Assembly: GCA_036873135.1 (NCBI GenBank)
Contig: JAPTYO010000002.1
Coordinates: 47,111,452-47,175,451 of the forward strand
Direction: 5' to 3'
DNA from: Clarkia xantiana subsp. parviflora
Lineage: Eukaryota > Streptophyta > Magnoliopsida > Myrtales > Onagraceae
Length of the DNA stretch: 64,000 bases
A program made the translations under genes and the position numbers. Under the pieces are notes generated by a model that was not told the origin of the DNA, did no database searches, and worked only from the letters and a program-made list of their open reading frames with translations. Below are positions 21,824-33,048 of this stretch, piece by piece. Each line of letters opens with the position of its first letter. The first letter of the stretch is position 1.

Positions 21824-22088
21824 TTTCATATTTAGCACTTTGCATGTTCAAGCATTCTAAGTTTTCAAAAAACAACTTTTGAGAAGGAGAACTCAAGAAG
21901 TTACTCCAACTCTACAACTATCTTTGATTTCCTCCAAAGGGTGTCTTGATCCACCCAAGGCATCCCATGTGTACATAAAGGCTTGAATGCTTCTAATGAA
22001 GTAGAAGTTACTCAAAAATATTTTTCAAAGAAGGTGGTTACACAATCATTATGTTATCCTTACACAGATATGACTTCCAAGTCAGCAA
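21824..22088 (+). other. Family B spacer after gag
   Basis: Non-coding. It is collinear with about 3160-3400 of the truncated copy (AAAAACAACTYTTGAG, CTACAACTATCTTTGATT, the CCACCCAAGGCATCCCA block). No gene seen. Confidence 0.6.
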
Positions 22089-22640
22089 CACCCTCGACGC
22101 CCCCAAGAGCGTATCTTGAGAGTAGTTTTCATACTACGACCTTCGACGCCCCCAAGAGCGTATCTTGAGAGTAGTTTTCATACTACGACCTTCGACGCCC
22201 CCAAGAGCGTATCTTGAGAGTGGTTTCCAAAAACTACGAATTTCGACGCCCCCAAGAGCGTATCTTGAGAGTAGTTTTCATACTACGACCTTCGACGCCC
22301 CCAAGAGCGTATCTTGAGAGTGGTTTCCAAAAACTACGAATTTCGACGCCCCCAAGAGCGTATCTTGAGAGTAGTTTCTAAAAACTACGAACTTTGACGC
22401 CCCCAAGAGCGTATCTTGAGGTAGATTTCAAACTACCAGATTTGACGCCCCCAAGAGCGTATCTTGAGGTAGATTTCAAACTACCAGATTCGACGCCCAC
22501 CAGGAGCGTATCTTTGGTCTAACTTGTGCCCTCCGGGAGCCTATCCTGTGAAACGTTAAGTGCCCTCCGAGAGCCTGTCTCGTGAACAGATTCGACGCCC
22601 ACCAAGAGCGTATCTTTGGTCTAACAGTATCATACACACC
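22089..22640 (+). repeat. Tandem array, about 49-55 bp unit
   Basis: The block CGACGCCCCCAAGAGCGTAT recurs about ten times. The first units are 49 bp apart (22094, 22143), each ending GAGAGTAGTTTTCATACTAC. The last units change to CGCCCACCAAGAGCGTATCT and are mixed with TGCCCTCCGGGAGCCTATCC, the monomers of the 103-bp array at 3400-4290. Same position, same seed motif, different unit from the other copy. Confidence 0.9.
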
Positions 22641-23036
22641 ATTTAAAGGGTATCAGAAGAGATCATTGCACCATACTAAGAAGGATTCCACGAGAAAATT
22701 ATGGCAAAGTAAAGTTGCATAAAGAACACATAATGTTTTTTCTTGATGAGATAGCAGGCATGACATGAAGGAAAACACAAAAGAAGGATAAGCTAAGGAA
22801 AACACAAAAGAAGGATAAGTAAAGGAAAACACACCAAAGGAAGAGTCCATGATCAAAGGAATACATACAAAAGCATACGAAGTACCCATCAAAAGGCAAG
22901 TGGTCCACACTGCCAACAACACAATACGAAAAAGGAAAGCAACACAAAATCCTACAGCAATCCCAAAAGATACTCAACCCATCAAAGGGGAGGAAGAGTA
23001 TGGTCGTATATACAAAGATAGAAAGATGTCAATACA
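22641..23036. other. Family B non-coding stretch between array and antisense gene
   Basis: A-rich. It contains three near-repeats of GGAAAACACAMMAAAGGA (about 22770-22840). No supported gene. It would be the 3' flank of the antisense gene. Confidence 0.5.
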
Positions 23037-26000
23037 TCAACCAGAGCCCTCTAGGGAGTCCCCCTGACACCCTGAGGACGAACCACCAGTAGAGATAGAG
23101 GAAGAGGAGGAAGAGTCCGAAGTGTCAATATCCACAGGCGTAGCATCCACCTGTGCAGGGGCAGGCTCGTCAGCAACAGCAGCCTGACCCCTAAGGACAG
23201 CCATGTAACCAGTAGCGTACGGTCCAAAATCGCCCAGATCGCCAACCGGAAACTGAGGATCAATACGAAAAATATGGTCAACAAGATACTCGCCAAACTG
23301 GTTCATCTCCTGAGTAAGCCGCACACTGTAATCAGCAGTAAAGGCAGAGGAAGCCTTGTACTCAGACACTGCAACAGTCCTCTCCTCTGCCCGGCACCTT
23401 GCCTCAAGTTTCCTCAACTCCTCAGAATAGAGTGAAGATGCGACCTCAGCCTCGCGGCGTAAGCTACCTACGGTAGTCTCAAGTAAAGACACTTGGTCCC
23501 TGAGCTCCTGCATCTTCAGATCGGACAGGCGTGCCTTCTCAGTGGCAGTGGCAAGCTCCGCCTTCAGGGATACCTGGCTATCTTCAAGAGCCTTCTTCTC
23601 ATCGGATAGCTCAAGAACAAGGGACGACATGTTCACCATGTCAGACATACCCTAGAAATTTAACAAGAGATGAGTAACTGGAAAAGCAACCACATGAAAG
23701 TAAAAAGGGTAAGTAAGACACAACTCACAGGCACATAACGGGATAGTACACCCTGAACGAAACGCCGGGTCTCCCTAGGAGACTTAGGCTGAGCAGCACG
23801 ATCGCCAGGAGGGATGGCACCGCGAAGCACACGGATGCCAACCTCCGGAGTGCGCAAGGAAGATCCGCTATCAAGGTGGAACTCCTTCAACCCAGCAAAA
23901 GAAGTCGACTCAGACCCAACGATATCCTCGTCAGTAAGGCGTGTAAAATCCTTCCGACTCAAAGCCGGAAGCCCACCTATACAAAAAAGCAAGATAAATA
24001 AAAATACAAACATAGAAGCATCAGTGACATGGAGAAGATCGAACCTGACGACCGTGCCCTCGGCTGGGGGGCAGGGGATGGAGAACCAGTGACCACTCCA
24101 CTATTACCAACAGGTCGCTTCCCTTTATCAGCTCGGGAAGGCGCCTCTTCGACCACTATCTCTTTGTCGCGAGACAGGGTCGGGGGACGAACACCAGGGG
24201 GAGGAGGATCCGCAGCCTTCTTCTTCTTGACAGCCGAGGCCCCGGCCTCAGAGTCGGACCTCCGCGACTTGGACTTAGAAGGACCAGAGCCCTTGCCCAC
24301 AGAGACAACTCTCTCAGTCACCAAAGGAGAGTGCCCTAACAATACAAGGAAAACAGCGTAAGAAAAAACACAAGTATACCATAAGAGGAAAAGAGAAGGA
24401 AGCATACCAGAGCTGCCTGCACGTTTTACGTTTTCCCGTGAAACCAACCTACAAGGGAAGAGCAGAAAGTAAATGTAGATGAGAAGACTAAGTAACATAC
24501 CGAACCCCCGGAGTCAGGAGTCAAACTAATCCCTGCCTCATAAAGATCTGTCTCGGTCACCAAGGACACGGGGCAGTATGACTGGGTCCTGTTGCTCTCA
24601 TAGATGGTCTTCATAGTCTCTAAGTCCATAGAAGAGAACTCCCCAAAGGCAGGCCAGCCGTCTGACCGATCCTCATTCAAAACCGGCCAGGTAACATATC
24701 GATCCGTAATGAAGAAATAATGTTTGGCCCAGTGGCTCGCCGAGTTATCGCTCCGGGCCACGAAACGAAGAGAAGTATCCTACTAAACCCCGCTCCACCC
24801 GAAATCGGCTAATCGGGAATCTTTGAGGGATGGATGGCGAGTTACAAAACTCGCGAAGCCTACCTTCCTCTGATACTGGAATCGATAGAAGCATCGGAAC
24901 AAGACCAGTGAATACTTCCAGGAGTACCAGTGGCATAACACCCGGAAGCCCACCCAAACGCGGATAGCACTAGGGGCAAGGTTCACAGGGGAGATCCTAA
25001 AGAACCTACTCAATTCTACAAGATCATCGCAATAAGGCAGCCGCAATCCAAACCGAATCTGGGAAGGATAAACAACAACCTTCCCCCTGGGGGGGCTCTG
25101 TCACTGTCTGGCGGGTATTCCCCAAAGAAGGGAGGAAGGGATATAAAGGCTCATCTAAGGGGCAAATGTCACCTAAAGTAACATGCTCGTTATAGTCAGA
25201 CCTAGTCAGGTAGTTCTCTGACAAAGCAGCGAGACCTAAATCAAAGGCAGTGAGAAATTCCAAGTTTGAATCAGGCTCCGACTAACACCCGGCTCAGCAT
25301 ACGGCTCAGAATTCGACACTAAACTAACGGCAGGAAAGAAAGCAATGCGACGAATAGAAAGAAAGAAAATCTTACTCATCCTTCGAAGGATGTAACGCCT
25401 TTACGGAGTTTGCGTACGGGGACACCACCACGAATACAGTACCTGCCACGGCATAACAGGTGTCAAGACAGGAAGATTTCCGAAAGACCGGGCGTACCCC
25501 GGCACCCGACAAACAACAAACAAAAATCCAAAGGCATCCAACGAAGGTAACAAACACGCGCCAAGGACACCCCAACGATGAAATCGAACAATTTTGCTCA
25601 AACCGAAAATCAATTCCCGGGTAAAATTACGATTACGCCCCCCAACGGGAATCAACGCACAAATGGCGCCCCAACGTCAAATTCAAGCGAGAATAGTTTA
25701 AAAGGACAAAACACTATCTCTGGACGACCGGCCAAAATTTTTTTTCCCCAAATCGGCGGTAATCTACGGCAATCACATATTCAATCAAGCATCGGCAATC
25801 GAATATCGGCAATTCAAAAATCAACATTTTACACGGTAACGAAAAGGAAAAGAGTGGACCTTCGGAAAACCCGACCCGATGTGATAAACGGGTCCGGAAT
25901 TCAAATTTTGGTGTTGCCGGAAATCAGCCCCTCGCCGGAAATTGTCCTCCACCGCGCCGGAGCTACCCTTGCCTTCGCTGGACCTCGCCGGACCAGACGT

Positions 26001-26330
26001 CGCCGTCGCCGGAGTAGAGCTCAGTCGCCCCACCTCCGTCACGTCCCGTTGCTAGCTGATCGGAGTCGCCCGCGTCAAATCTCGCCTCCGCCGTGCCCCG
26101 TCGATCGCCAGCCACGCCTCAGCCCAGCGCCGTCGTCGCCCTGGCCTGCTGGCTCACCTCGCCTCCGCACTGTCGCTGGCCTCCGTTCGCCCGGGGTTAC
26201 GCCGTCGTCTCCCGCCGAGCCTCCCCGCGCCACTGTTCCGTCCGCTGGCTGGAATTCTGGCCCTTGCCGGATTTCAGCCGGCCCCCTACCTTGGTGTGCA
26301 AAAATTCCTTCCTTGGTCTCCAAGTGTGAG
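23037..26330 (-). pseudogene. Antisense multi-exon gene of family B (Transposase_28-like domain plus coiled coil)
   Basis: Exons read on the minus strand. An N-terminal domain lies at about 25263-24501: LDEPLYPFLPSL, then RFGLRLPYCDDLVELSRFF, ISPVNLAPSAIRVWVGFRVL, WAKHYFFITDRYVTWP. This resembles the plant 'putative gypsy type transposon' domain (PF04195), by pattern only. Then come exons 24448-24408, 24335-24045 (KKKKAADPPPPG), 23976-23729 and 23651-23037. Introns 24407-24336, 24044-23977 and 23728-23652 are GT-AG, 68-77 bp, and keep the frame. A further 52-bp one (24500-24449) is short. The last exon is a long coiled coil ending in a Ser-rich tail. A frameshift at a G-run (about 25092) and a TAG near 24784 break this copy. 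A GC-rich 5' part (25821-26323) has no clear frame. Antisense genes are known from some Tat elements (for example maize Grande). Function unknown. Confidence 0.65.
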
Positions 26331-26383
26331 GAAAAAGGGAAAAGATGACAATGGTGGCTAAGTGAGGTAATTTCTTTACTCCT

Positions 26384-26392
26384 CTATATATT
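26384..26392 (-). promoter_or_regulatory. TATA box candidate for the antisense gene
   Basis: AATATATAG reads on the minus strand upstream of the GC-rich 5' part. It is in the same relative place as CTATAAAAAGG at 6721-6732 in the truncated copy, next to the shared GACTATGGTTAGGC block. Confidence 0.4.
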
Positions 26393-26946
26393 TGAAAAAG
26401 GTGTAGGTTTTTTAAAGTGACATAATCACAACCCTCCATTTAAAATTAGAAGAGATCTAAAGGTTAAAGGGAAAACTATCATCTTTACCCCCCTTAGACT
26501 ATGGTTAGGCATATTTCCACTCAAGTTAACATCCTATGGGTTTATTTTTAATTATCCCATACTTAGAGAAATTTTAGACCAAAATTAAAATTTTTCTTCA
26601 CTTAGACTTATCCCGGCATGAAATTGAAGCATGGATTCATTTAGCTGTATTCATATTGCACCCCCACGCGAGCGTATATTTTCCAAGTATACACCCATGG
26701 CGGGGATAGGTTTATTATTTCCATCTCAGGCGGACACGTGCTTGGACACGTGTCCGTGCTATTCTAACATTTAAAATCCCTCTATCTTATAAGACAGGGG
26801 GCAGAGTCGGCAGAGCCAGAGACACACGTCCATGGGTAAGTAAGAATTCCGACAAAAGGTAAAATCCCGGCTTCAAATTGCGCGTGTCATACCATCCTAA
26901 AGTAGAGTCAATCAAGGGTCAGGCCATTGGTTGACTCGGGGGCATG
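26393..26946. other. Family B 3' non-coding region with polypurine tract
   Basis: It is collinear with 6733-7283. It ends GACTCGGGGGCATG just before the LTR, the likely polypurine tract. No gene seen. Confidence 0.65.
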
Positions 26947-27768
26947 TGATGGATATACGCCCAATTTGAACCCGTCGACTTCCGAATCGTTTTATTTTGA
27001 TCACCCCGTCAATGATTGTAAATCGAAACTTCGACCCAAATACCCCGCGAAAACACCAACGGTCCGGACGAGGCCAAAATACTCGTCCGGACCGAGGCAG
27101 AATCACCTAGGTGAGGTCGGGTGGCCACACCCGACCTCCCCTAGGGGAGATCGGGTGGACCAAACCGATCTCCCCTAGGAGAGATCGGGTGGACCAAACC
27201 GATCTCCCCTAGGAGAGATCGGGTGGTCTCCCCGAGGGAGGGGTTGGGTGGCCAAACCCAACCCCTACCCTTGGGGGTCGGATTTTCTCCCCCCCCCCCC
27301 CCCAAGGGCCCCGGCACCATTTCCCGACTCCGATACTCAGTTTATTTCCGCCAATCTCTCCGTGCTTTAAGGTTTTAATTACGAGATTAAGAGCTAATTA
27401 ATTGTGTTTAAAGGTTAACGATGTCATTAAGCCACCTTAATGACCCGTTGCCTATAAATACAACATCTCCACCATTCATTTGATCATCTTGGCTGAGTGT
27501 ACAATTTAGCTCTGACATCTCACTAGCTTTATCTCTCTAAAAGTATCGTACTGACTTAGGCATCGGAGAGGGTACATCAAGCACCACCCCCCCCCCCCCC
27601 TCCGTGCTTGGTATTGCCCCTCTTGCAGGGCACGAGGAGAAGAGAAGGCAAAGGACAGAAAGATACGGATCAGGACGACAAGGCTTAGAAGCACCGAACC
27701 CGCAATTTCTCCAGTGAGGAATAAGGCTTAGGTCGACCGCCCGTTGACCTGAGACTTAGAACCTAACA
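26947..27768 (+). repeat. 3' LTR of family B
   Basis: 822 bp from TGATGGATAT to AACCTAACA. The palindrome cluster at 27101-27275 holds extra 34-bp units (GATCGGGTGGACCAAACC) compared with the 5' LTR. C-runs at about 27290-27303 and 27587-27600 also differ in length. Confidence 0.93.
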
Positions 27769-27855
27769 GTATGTGTACTAATTCCGCTGCATAGATTAGA
27801 TTTCTTGCTAGTACACGTTTAGCATTCCATAGTATTACGTCCCCGTAATCCAAAA
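27769..27855 (+). repeat. 3' LTR of C1, last part
   Basis: It starts with the duplicated GTATG, then carries the TACACGTTTAGCATTCC-TAGTATTACG end found at 60640-60710. It finishes ATCCAAAA where other copies have ATCCAACA. TCTAC follows. Confidence 0.85.
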
Positions 27856-27860
27856 TCTAC

Positions 27861-28118
27861 TGCATAAGTAAATTATCAAATTATTATACATCCTCAACAT
27901 TCATGCATACACATCATACATGAATATACAATTACAAACATGCATATATGACGATCGATTTTCTGGTTTTAAAACATTTGGGTTTGACTTACAATTCATG
28001 CTATCAATCAAACATGAGTACTTCTAGACATGAATCCTAGGAATTTGCAACCATCACAACATCTCTATCCTAGTGAGCAACTCATTAATTGAAAAATAGG
28101 GCTCTGCCCACAACATGC
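27861..28118 (-). other. Leader of copia D, middle part
   Basis: It continues 9821-10232 once C1 is removed, with TAAATTATCAA, TACATCCTCAACATTC and AGACATGAATCCTAGG, in the order seen in E (51490-51674). It ends CATGC, duplicated at 37459-37463 around C2. Confidence 0.8.
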
Positions 28119-28717
28119 TGTTAGCATATGGTGATTGGGCGTCGTAAATGGAAGCCCATTGATATGTATATGTTACCTTAGAAATTGGGTAAATTTCAGA
28201 TTAGGGAAATTGGGCTTGACCCAAACCCAACTGATATGAGAGGCCCAAAATAGGGCCTCCCTTGTACCACATAGGCCGACTGAAATTAGGAGAGGGAAAA
28301 GTGGACTTTTGTCTGCTTTGCTCCTCCTATATATAGGGAGTGTTAGGGGTTTTATTAGGGTAATTAACAATTCCTCCTTTGTAGTGATTTGAGAGAAAAA
28401 CTCTTCTTCCCCTAACACACTAGTTTCGGCCGAAACACCTACAACACCAAGGGTATGCCAATTTGCTTTAACCAAACACTCCGGAGATCTGTCCCTGCCA
28501 AGAATCGATCAGAGGCTTTGCTGTGGAGAGTATACCATGTAGGGATTCCTTAACAAGAACCTCTACGGGTTCCGTCCGGTGGATCGAGAACTTCCTTAGA
28601 TAGATCTCGGGACTATGGTAATGGTTTAAGGTATGCGCACATCTTTCGCTGCGTAATTTTGATTACTAGCATGTACCTTGTTTATGTTTCCGTAGTATTT
28701 AGCCCCGTAATCCAACA
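28119..28717 (+). repeat. 5' LTR of C2
   Basis: 599 bp from TGTTAGCATATGGTGATTGGG to GTAATCCAACA. The TATATATAGGGAGTG promoter is near 28328. There is a GAATCGATCAGAGGC block (28501) in the R/U5 part. Confidence 0.93.
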
Positions 28718-28718
28718 G

Positions 28719-28730
28719 TGGTATCAGAGC
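28719..28730 (+). other. Primer binding site, C2
   Basis: TGGTATCAGAGC, the usual initiator-Met-tRNA-type site of plant copia elements, one base after the LTR. Confidence 0.93.
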
Positions 28731-29382
28731 CTGTGTTAGGAGTTCATGATTTTGATAAATTGATATTCTTGATTTTTACAATTCTTGGCCGAAATTTTAA
28801 CAAGTGAAAATTTAAAATTTCCGATTTTTATAATTGTTAGTGCCGAAATTTTCATGATGTTCGTATTAAATTTTGATGTTCATGATCTTCAAGAAAAACG
28901 TGACTTTTATCAAAATCAAACATTGGATTGTAGATCTTAGTAAGATTTGATCTTGAAATTTGACAACTTATTTCCAATATGTATTTTCGGCCGAACCCTA
29001 GGGGAATTAACAAGGTCAATTTTTTAATTTCTTAGGCTTTAAGTTAGCATGTTTCGGCCGAAATAGGTTAAATATATTGTCTACCATATTTTAATTTTTA
29101 TTAAAGGTGACAATATATCTATATTTGAAATATATGGATAAGTTCATATTAATATATAGAAATATATATAACTATTAATATATCTAGCTATTTATAGTTA
29201 TAAAGATATTATTGATAGATTTAGTTACCTAAAAGATTAAGAAAATATAATGTCAGTATATTTTTTTCCCTATTAAAGATATTGACAATAAATAAATATA
29301 TATATATATGTATGTAAACCGAAATTTATATATATATATTTTTTTTTAAATTGATTTACATCTTAAAGATAGAATCTTGACA

Positions 29383-29417
<35 letters not shown>

Positions 29418-31875
29418 GCCGAAATTTTATATATAATATGCAATATTGGAAATTATTTTACATAGTTAATAATTCTTGGAGACTAAGTTAAGTTTTTAGT
29501 GGACAAGATTTATTTCGGCCGAACCCTATGGGTTTAGTGGGCATGTCCAATTTGCAAAATCGGATAGGATTAAATCAAACTGGGTTTTCTTAATCGGTTC
29601 GACCGAGTCGGGTCGGGTCGAACCGGGGTAACTAAGTGGATCTAACCGAACAGGTTTTGAGTGTTGAACCGAAATCCTATTTTATTGAACCGGTTCTGAC
29701 CGAAGCAGATTTTAAATAAAACCGGACCGAACCAGATTTATGGGACCGGATGGAACCGGGTTGAACCAAAATTGACTGAACCGAACCAGATTTTTTCAAA
29801 TCGAATTCAACTCAATTAATAAAATGGGATGGTCAAATTTTAAAATCCAAATGTTTTCGAACTTGAAATAGTCTACACAGTGCTTGAAGGTTTAAAATTT
29901 TCACATTTTATTTAAATCTTAATGCCTAGTTTCGATTATGGGGATAGATCTCGGAAATGCATGATTTAGGGACTGAATTAATTAGAGGGTTGAATTGCAA
30001 CTGTTTACTTTTCGTCACATATATTTATTAGAACTGTTGTCTTGACTATGTCAAGCTAGCTGGATGTTAGGGGCAGAGCCCTGGTTAAATATATGGTTTG
30101 TGCACTAGGACAGACATGTTGTGAATGTTGCGATTGCCTAGGATTCATGTCTAGAAACACGCATGATTAATTGTAAGCATGAAATGCAAGTGAAGCCCCT
30201 AATATTTTAAAGTGTTTTAAAAACAAAAGCTAGTCGCCAAGTATGCATGTTTGATGTGGAAGTTTCATGTATAACACGTATGCTTGAATGTTGAGGATGT
30301 AGCTGCATGTGATAGTCTACTTAGAAAGTAGAATTATATATATACTAGTTATTAACGCGTGCGTTGCACGCGCATCGATCATTTAAATTTTAAGATATAT
30401 AATCTATCTTAAGTTTACTAATATTTATAATTAATCAAAGTAAAATATGGGCAAGTTGATTCGTTGTGAGAAACGAATCTATGTGATAGAGAAGAGCGGC
30501 ATAACGTAATTCAAAACATGAGGAAGAGAAGAGGATAATTAAGTAAAAAATTAACTAATGTCTTCAGTTGCGGTACTAAGTTAGTCTTATAGTTAGATAT
30601 ATAAATGAGTTGGGTCGAGCATTACGTTGGTCATTAACGGCTCAATTGTATCTAACTCATCAACTTGAGGTGTCAAGAATGTAAACTTGTTCTTAACTAC
30701 TTAGAGTCATCAATGGACAAATTTGACCTATACCGAAGTAATTATATACAATATCACAATACCAACAAAATTTGATTTAACAATAAAGATAAAATTAAAT
30801 CACAAAAATATAAATTTTAGACTTGAATTTACAAAAATATTGAGTTAACATTAATTAGGTTGTACACAATGTGATTTGATTAACAAATAGAAGAGCTAAA
30901 TTAATAGTTTGCGTCCATAAATATTAGACGATGAGTAAAATGTTATTTGTACGAGGTCAAACTTCAAGAACCACATTTCACCCATATTTTTTACTTGTTA
31001 TATATATATATATAATATATAATTTGGTAAGTGGCTGATCTATGTGATAGAAAAATCTTAATAGGCGGAACATATATCGCCTGATCTATATAATTCGTTG
31101 AATAAAAAAATTACTTGTATCCGAAATTTGAACGGAATGAGTATGATAGGGCTGACTTAAATTGATATGAATATTGGATTGTAAGTTAATTATAATTATT
31201 ATGACATGTCGACTCAGCGACCTTAAAAAAATAACATTTAAATAATGATTTAGTAATAATATTAATGATAAATAATTTTTTCTCAAATATAGAATTGACT
31301 AAATTATTAATTTTATAAAATATAGGAATTAAATATAATATATTTTTTGTTAATAAAATGAAAAGGTGCCAAAGATGTCTATTGGGGGTGAGGACCCAAC
31401 ACAAATAATATATTGGTATATAGACTAGTATGACTTCCTCAGAACATTAGACGCATGACGCGTATGCATGATGTGTGGTTTGGATGATGAATTTGTCTTT
31501 CTATGATGATTTACTTGTGAAGTAGAATTGCATGTGCATGCGTGAGTTCATCGGAATATTTTTTTCAAATACAAAAGGGCCTTGGGAAAGCCAAGATAGA
31601 GTATGCTTATTTTAAAGTTCCCGTTCCGGTAATTTGCGAATACAACCGTTTTAAGAGACTGATCTATTGGATTCAAGACGACGGTAATGTGAACTCTTTC
31701 ACGAACCCCCTTCCCTCGGTTTACTAGCGGTCGATTGGTTTAGATGGCTGATGAATCATTATTTTTCCTATTCCATCTTAATAGATATCCGATGTATGCA
31801 ATTATTTCTCAAAATGTTATTATCTCCCCTGATTATGCATGATTATCAATGTGTTAGTAACGAATTACAGCATAG
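28731..31875 (+). other. Long copia leader, C2
   Basis: Same order as C1: TTCATGATCTTCAAGAA, TA microsatellites (about 29290-29420), CCGGTTCG cluster (about 29560-29800), odd palindrome (30041-30055), GCCAAGTATGCATG. Removing the Helitron candidate leaves about 2.06 kb. No coding frame. Confidence 0.7.
30345..31424 (-). mobile_element. Non-autonomous Helitron candidate
   Basis: This 1080-bp AT-rich block interrupts the leader between TAGAATTATATATA and CTAGTATGACTTCCTC, where other copies run straight on. Read on the minus strand its end is a hairpin GCGCGTGCAACGCACGCG followed by eight bases and CTAG, then T. That is the Helitron 3' signature (hairpin, short spacer, CTRR, insertion before T). 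The other end reads TCTATATACC, a TC start common in plant Helitrons, but the preceding base is G and not A, so that boundary is less sure. No helicase frame is present. Confidence 0.6.
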
Positions 31876-32650
31876 ATGGCTTTTGATTGAGACGAACTAC
31901 GACTCGTAGAACAAACGCGTCAGCACACTTCTGGAAGGACAGGGTCTTATAGACCACATTCAAAAGAAAATGAGCTGCCCAGATGATGGTCTTACTAAGG
32001 GACTAGCATTCGCCCATTTCCAATGGGAGCAAGATGACAAGAAAGAAAAGAAGATACTGCTGTCTGAGATGTCTCAGGACTTCCATGACGAGTATAAGAA
32101 TGTTCCGATAAAAAGGACATCTGGGATGCTCTCTTCTTGAAATACGGAAATGGCGTAGCAGTTATTTTGCACCCACTTACACAAGCTATGGAAGATTGTC
32201 TAAACACCAACAGCAAAAGTGTACTTGAAAAGGTATACGAGCTCCTCCGCATGTGGAAACCATTAGAAGAAGAAAGTCAGATGAGTGAATTGGATAAAAT
32301 TGAAGCCATCATCAGGAATCTCCCGAGGTCTTGGAGAGCAGCCAAGGCTTTATTGACTGTTAGTGGTTCCGTGCTAGATCTTGCATCTGTCCTAAAATTG
32401 GTCGAGATGGAAGAAGCTCGATTGGCATCGATGTCGAAAGACACAAAGATGTCAGGAAAAGTTGGGCAGAGAAGGAGGAAGAACAGGAACAAGGGAAAGA
32501 AACAAAAGGCTGTCGACGATAAAAAGTTGACCAAGACTAAACAGGGCAGTCTCAGATTAAAATCTGAGATAGTCTTCTGGAACTCCAGCCCACGCCACAT
32601 AAGCCATGGTGCGGGGTCCAGCAAATCGCACCCTAAAAAGGTACGCGATG
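31876..32650 (+). pseudogene. gag of C2 (UBN2-type copia capsid)
   Basis: The start MAFD is followed by a stop, then a frame with LLEGQGLIDHIQKKMSCPDD. The main open part from 32137 has LYTQAMEDCL-like and VYELLRMWKPLEEES, MSELDKIEAIIRNLPRSWRA, and a basic GKVGQRRRKNRNKGKKQK tail. The zinc-knuckle position (about 32570-32620) has lost its cysteines (IVFWNSSPRHISHG). Length and order match copia gag, and it differs from the gag of C1 and E. Confidence 0.75.
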
Positions 32651-32689
32651 TTGGTTATGTTATGGAAGCTTTAGTTTCCTCAACCGTCA

Positions 32690-33000
32690 TGTTAACTGAC
32701 TCATATCCTTATTGGATTCTGATTCAAGCGCAACAGACCACATATCCAACGACAAATGACTAATTGCCAAGTTTAGACGATTGCCGAAGGATTCTAAGAG
32801 GATATACATTGGCGACAACTCACAAGTTGAAGTCATAGGAGTAGGGAACTGCAAGTTGTATATGAACAATGGCAGGACTATACTTCCTTAAAATGTCATT
32901 TTTGCTCCATGAATCTGTAGAAATGCTGTTTATGTTTCTGCTCTTATGAAATACTAACTTTGTTTTATCATTTGAGAAGACCCTTGTTCGGATAAATAAA
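32690..33000 (+). pseudogene. Protease remnant of C2
   Basis: The active-site region near 32710-32750 is recognisable in shifted frames (YPYWIL, then SSATDHISND across a single-base loss). The rest is full of stops. The family protease is an aspartic peptidase that cuts the polyprotein. Confidence 0.55.
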
Positions 33001-33048
33001 GGCAACGTCTTATATGTACATGCAGTTTCCTCTAATGGTCTCACTATC

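Larger units (their letters stand above)
18395..27768 (+). mobile_element. Complete family B Ty3/gypsy (Tat-like) element lacking pol
   Basis: The element is 9374 bp with two LTRs (18395-19152 and 26947-27768) and GTATG on both sides (18390-18394, 27769-27773). Internal order is primer site, gag, second partial gag, tandem array, then on the minus strand a multi-exon gene, then the polypurine tract. No protease, RT, RNase H or integrase is found. The LTRs look almost identical apart from repeat-number and homopolymer changes, so insertion seems recent and must have used enzymes from another element. Confidence 0.9.
10233..27855 (+). mobile_element. Copia element C1 with nested family B in its 3' LTR
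   Basis: The 5' LTR starts TGTTAGCATATGG (10233) and the 3' LTR starts at 17915. Its end (27855) lies beyond a complete family B element at 18395-27768. TCTAC flanks both ends (10228-10232 and 27856-27860). Internal order is leader, distinct gag, intron, spacer, RT, RNase H and 3' UTR, with protease and integrase absent. The end of the 5' LTR and the primer site are deleted near 10697. Confidence 0.88.

Noticed and set aside
25578..26348. 256-residue plus-strand frame rich in Arg, Pro and Ser
   Set aside because: It lies opposite the GC-rich 5' part of the antisense gene. Its composition follows GC content, and it has no match in the other family B copy.
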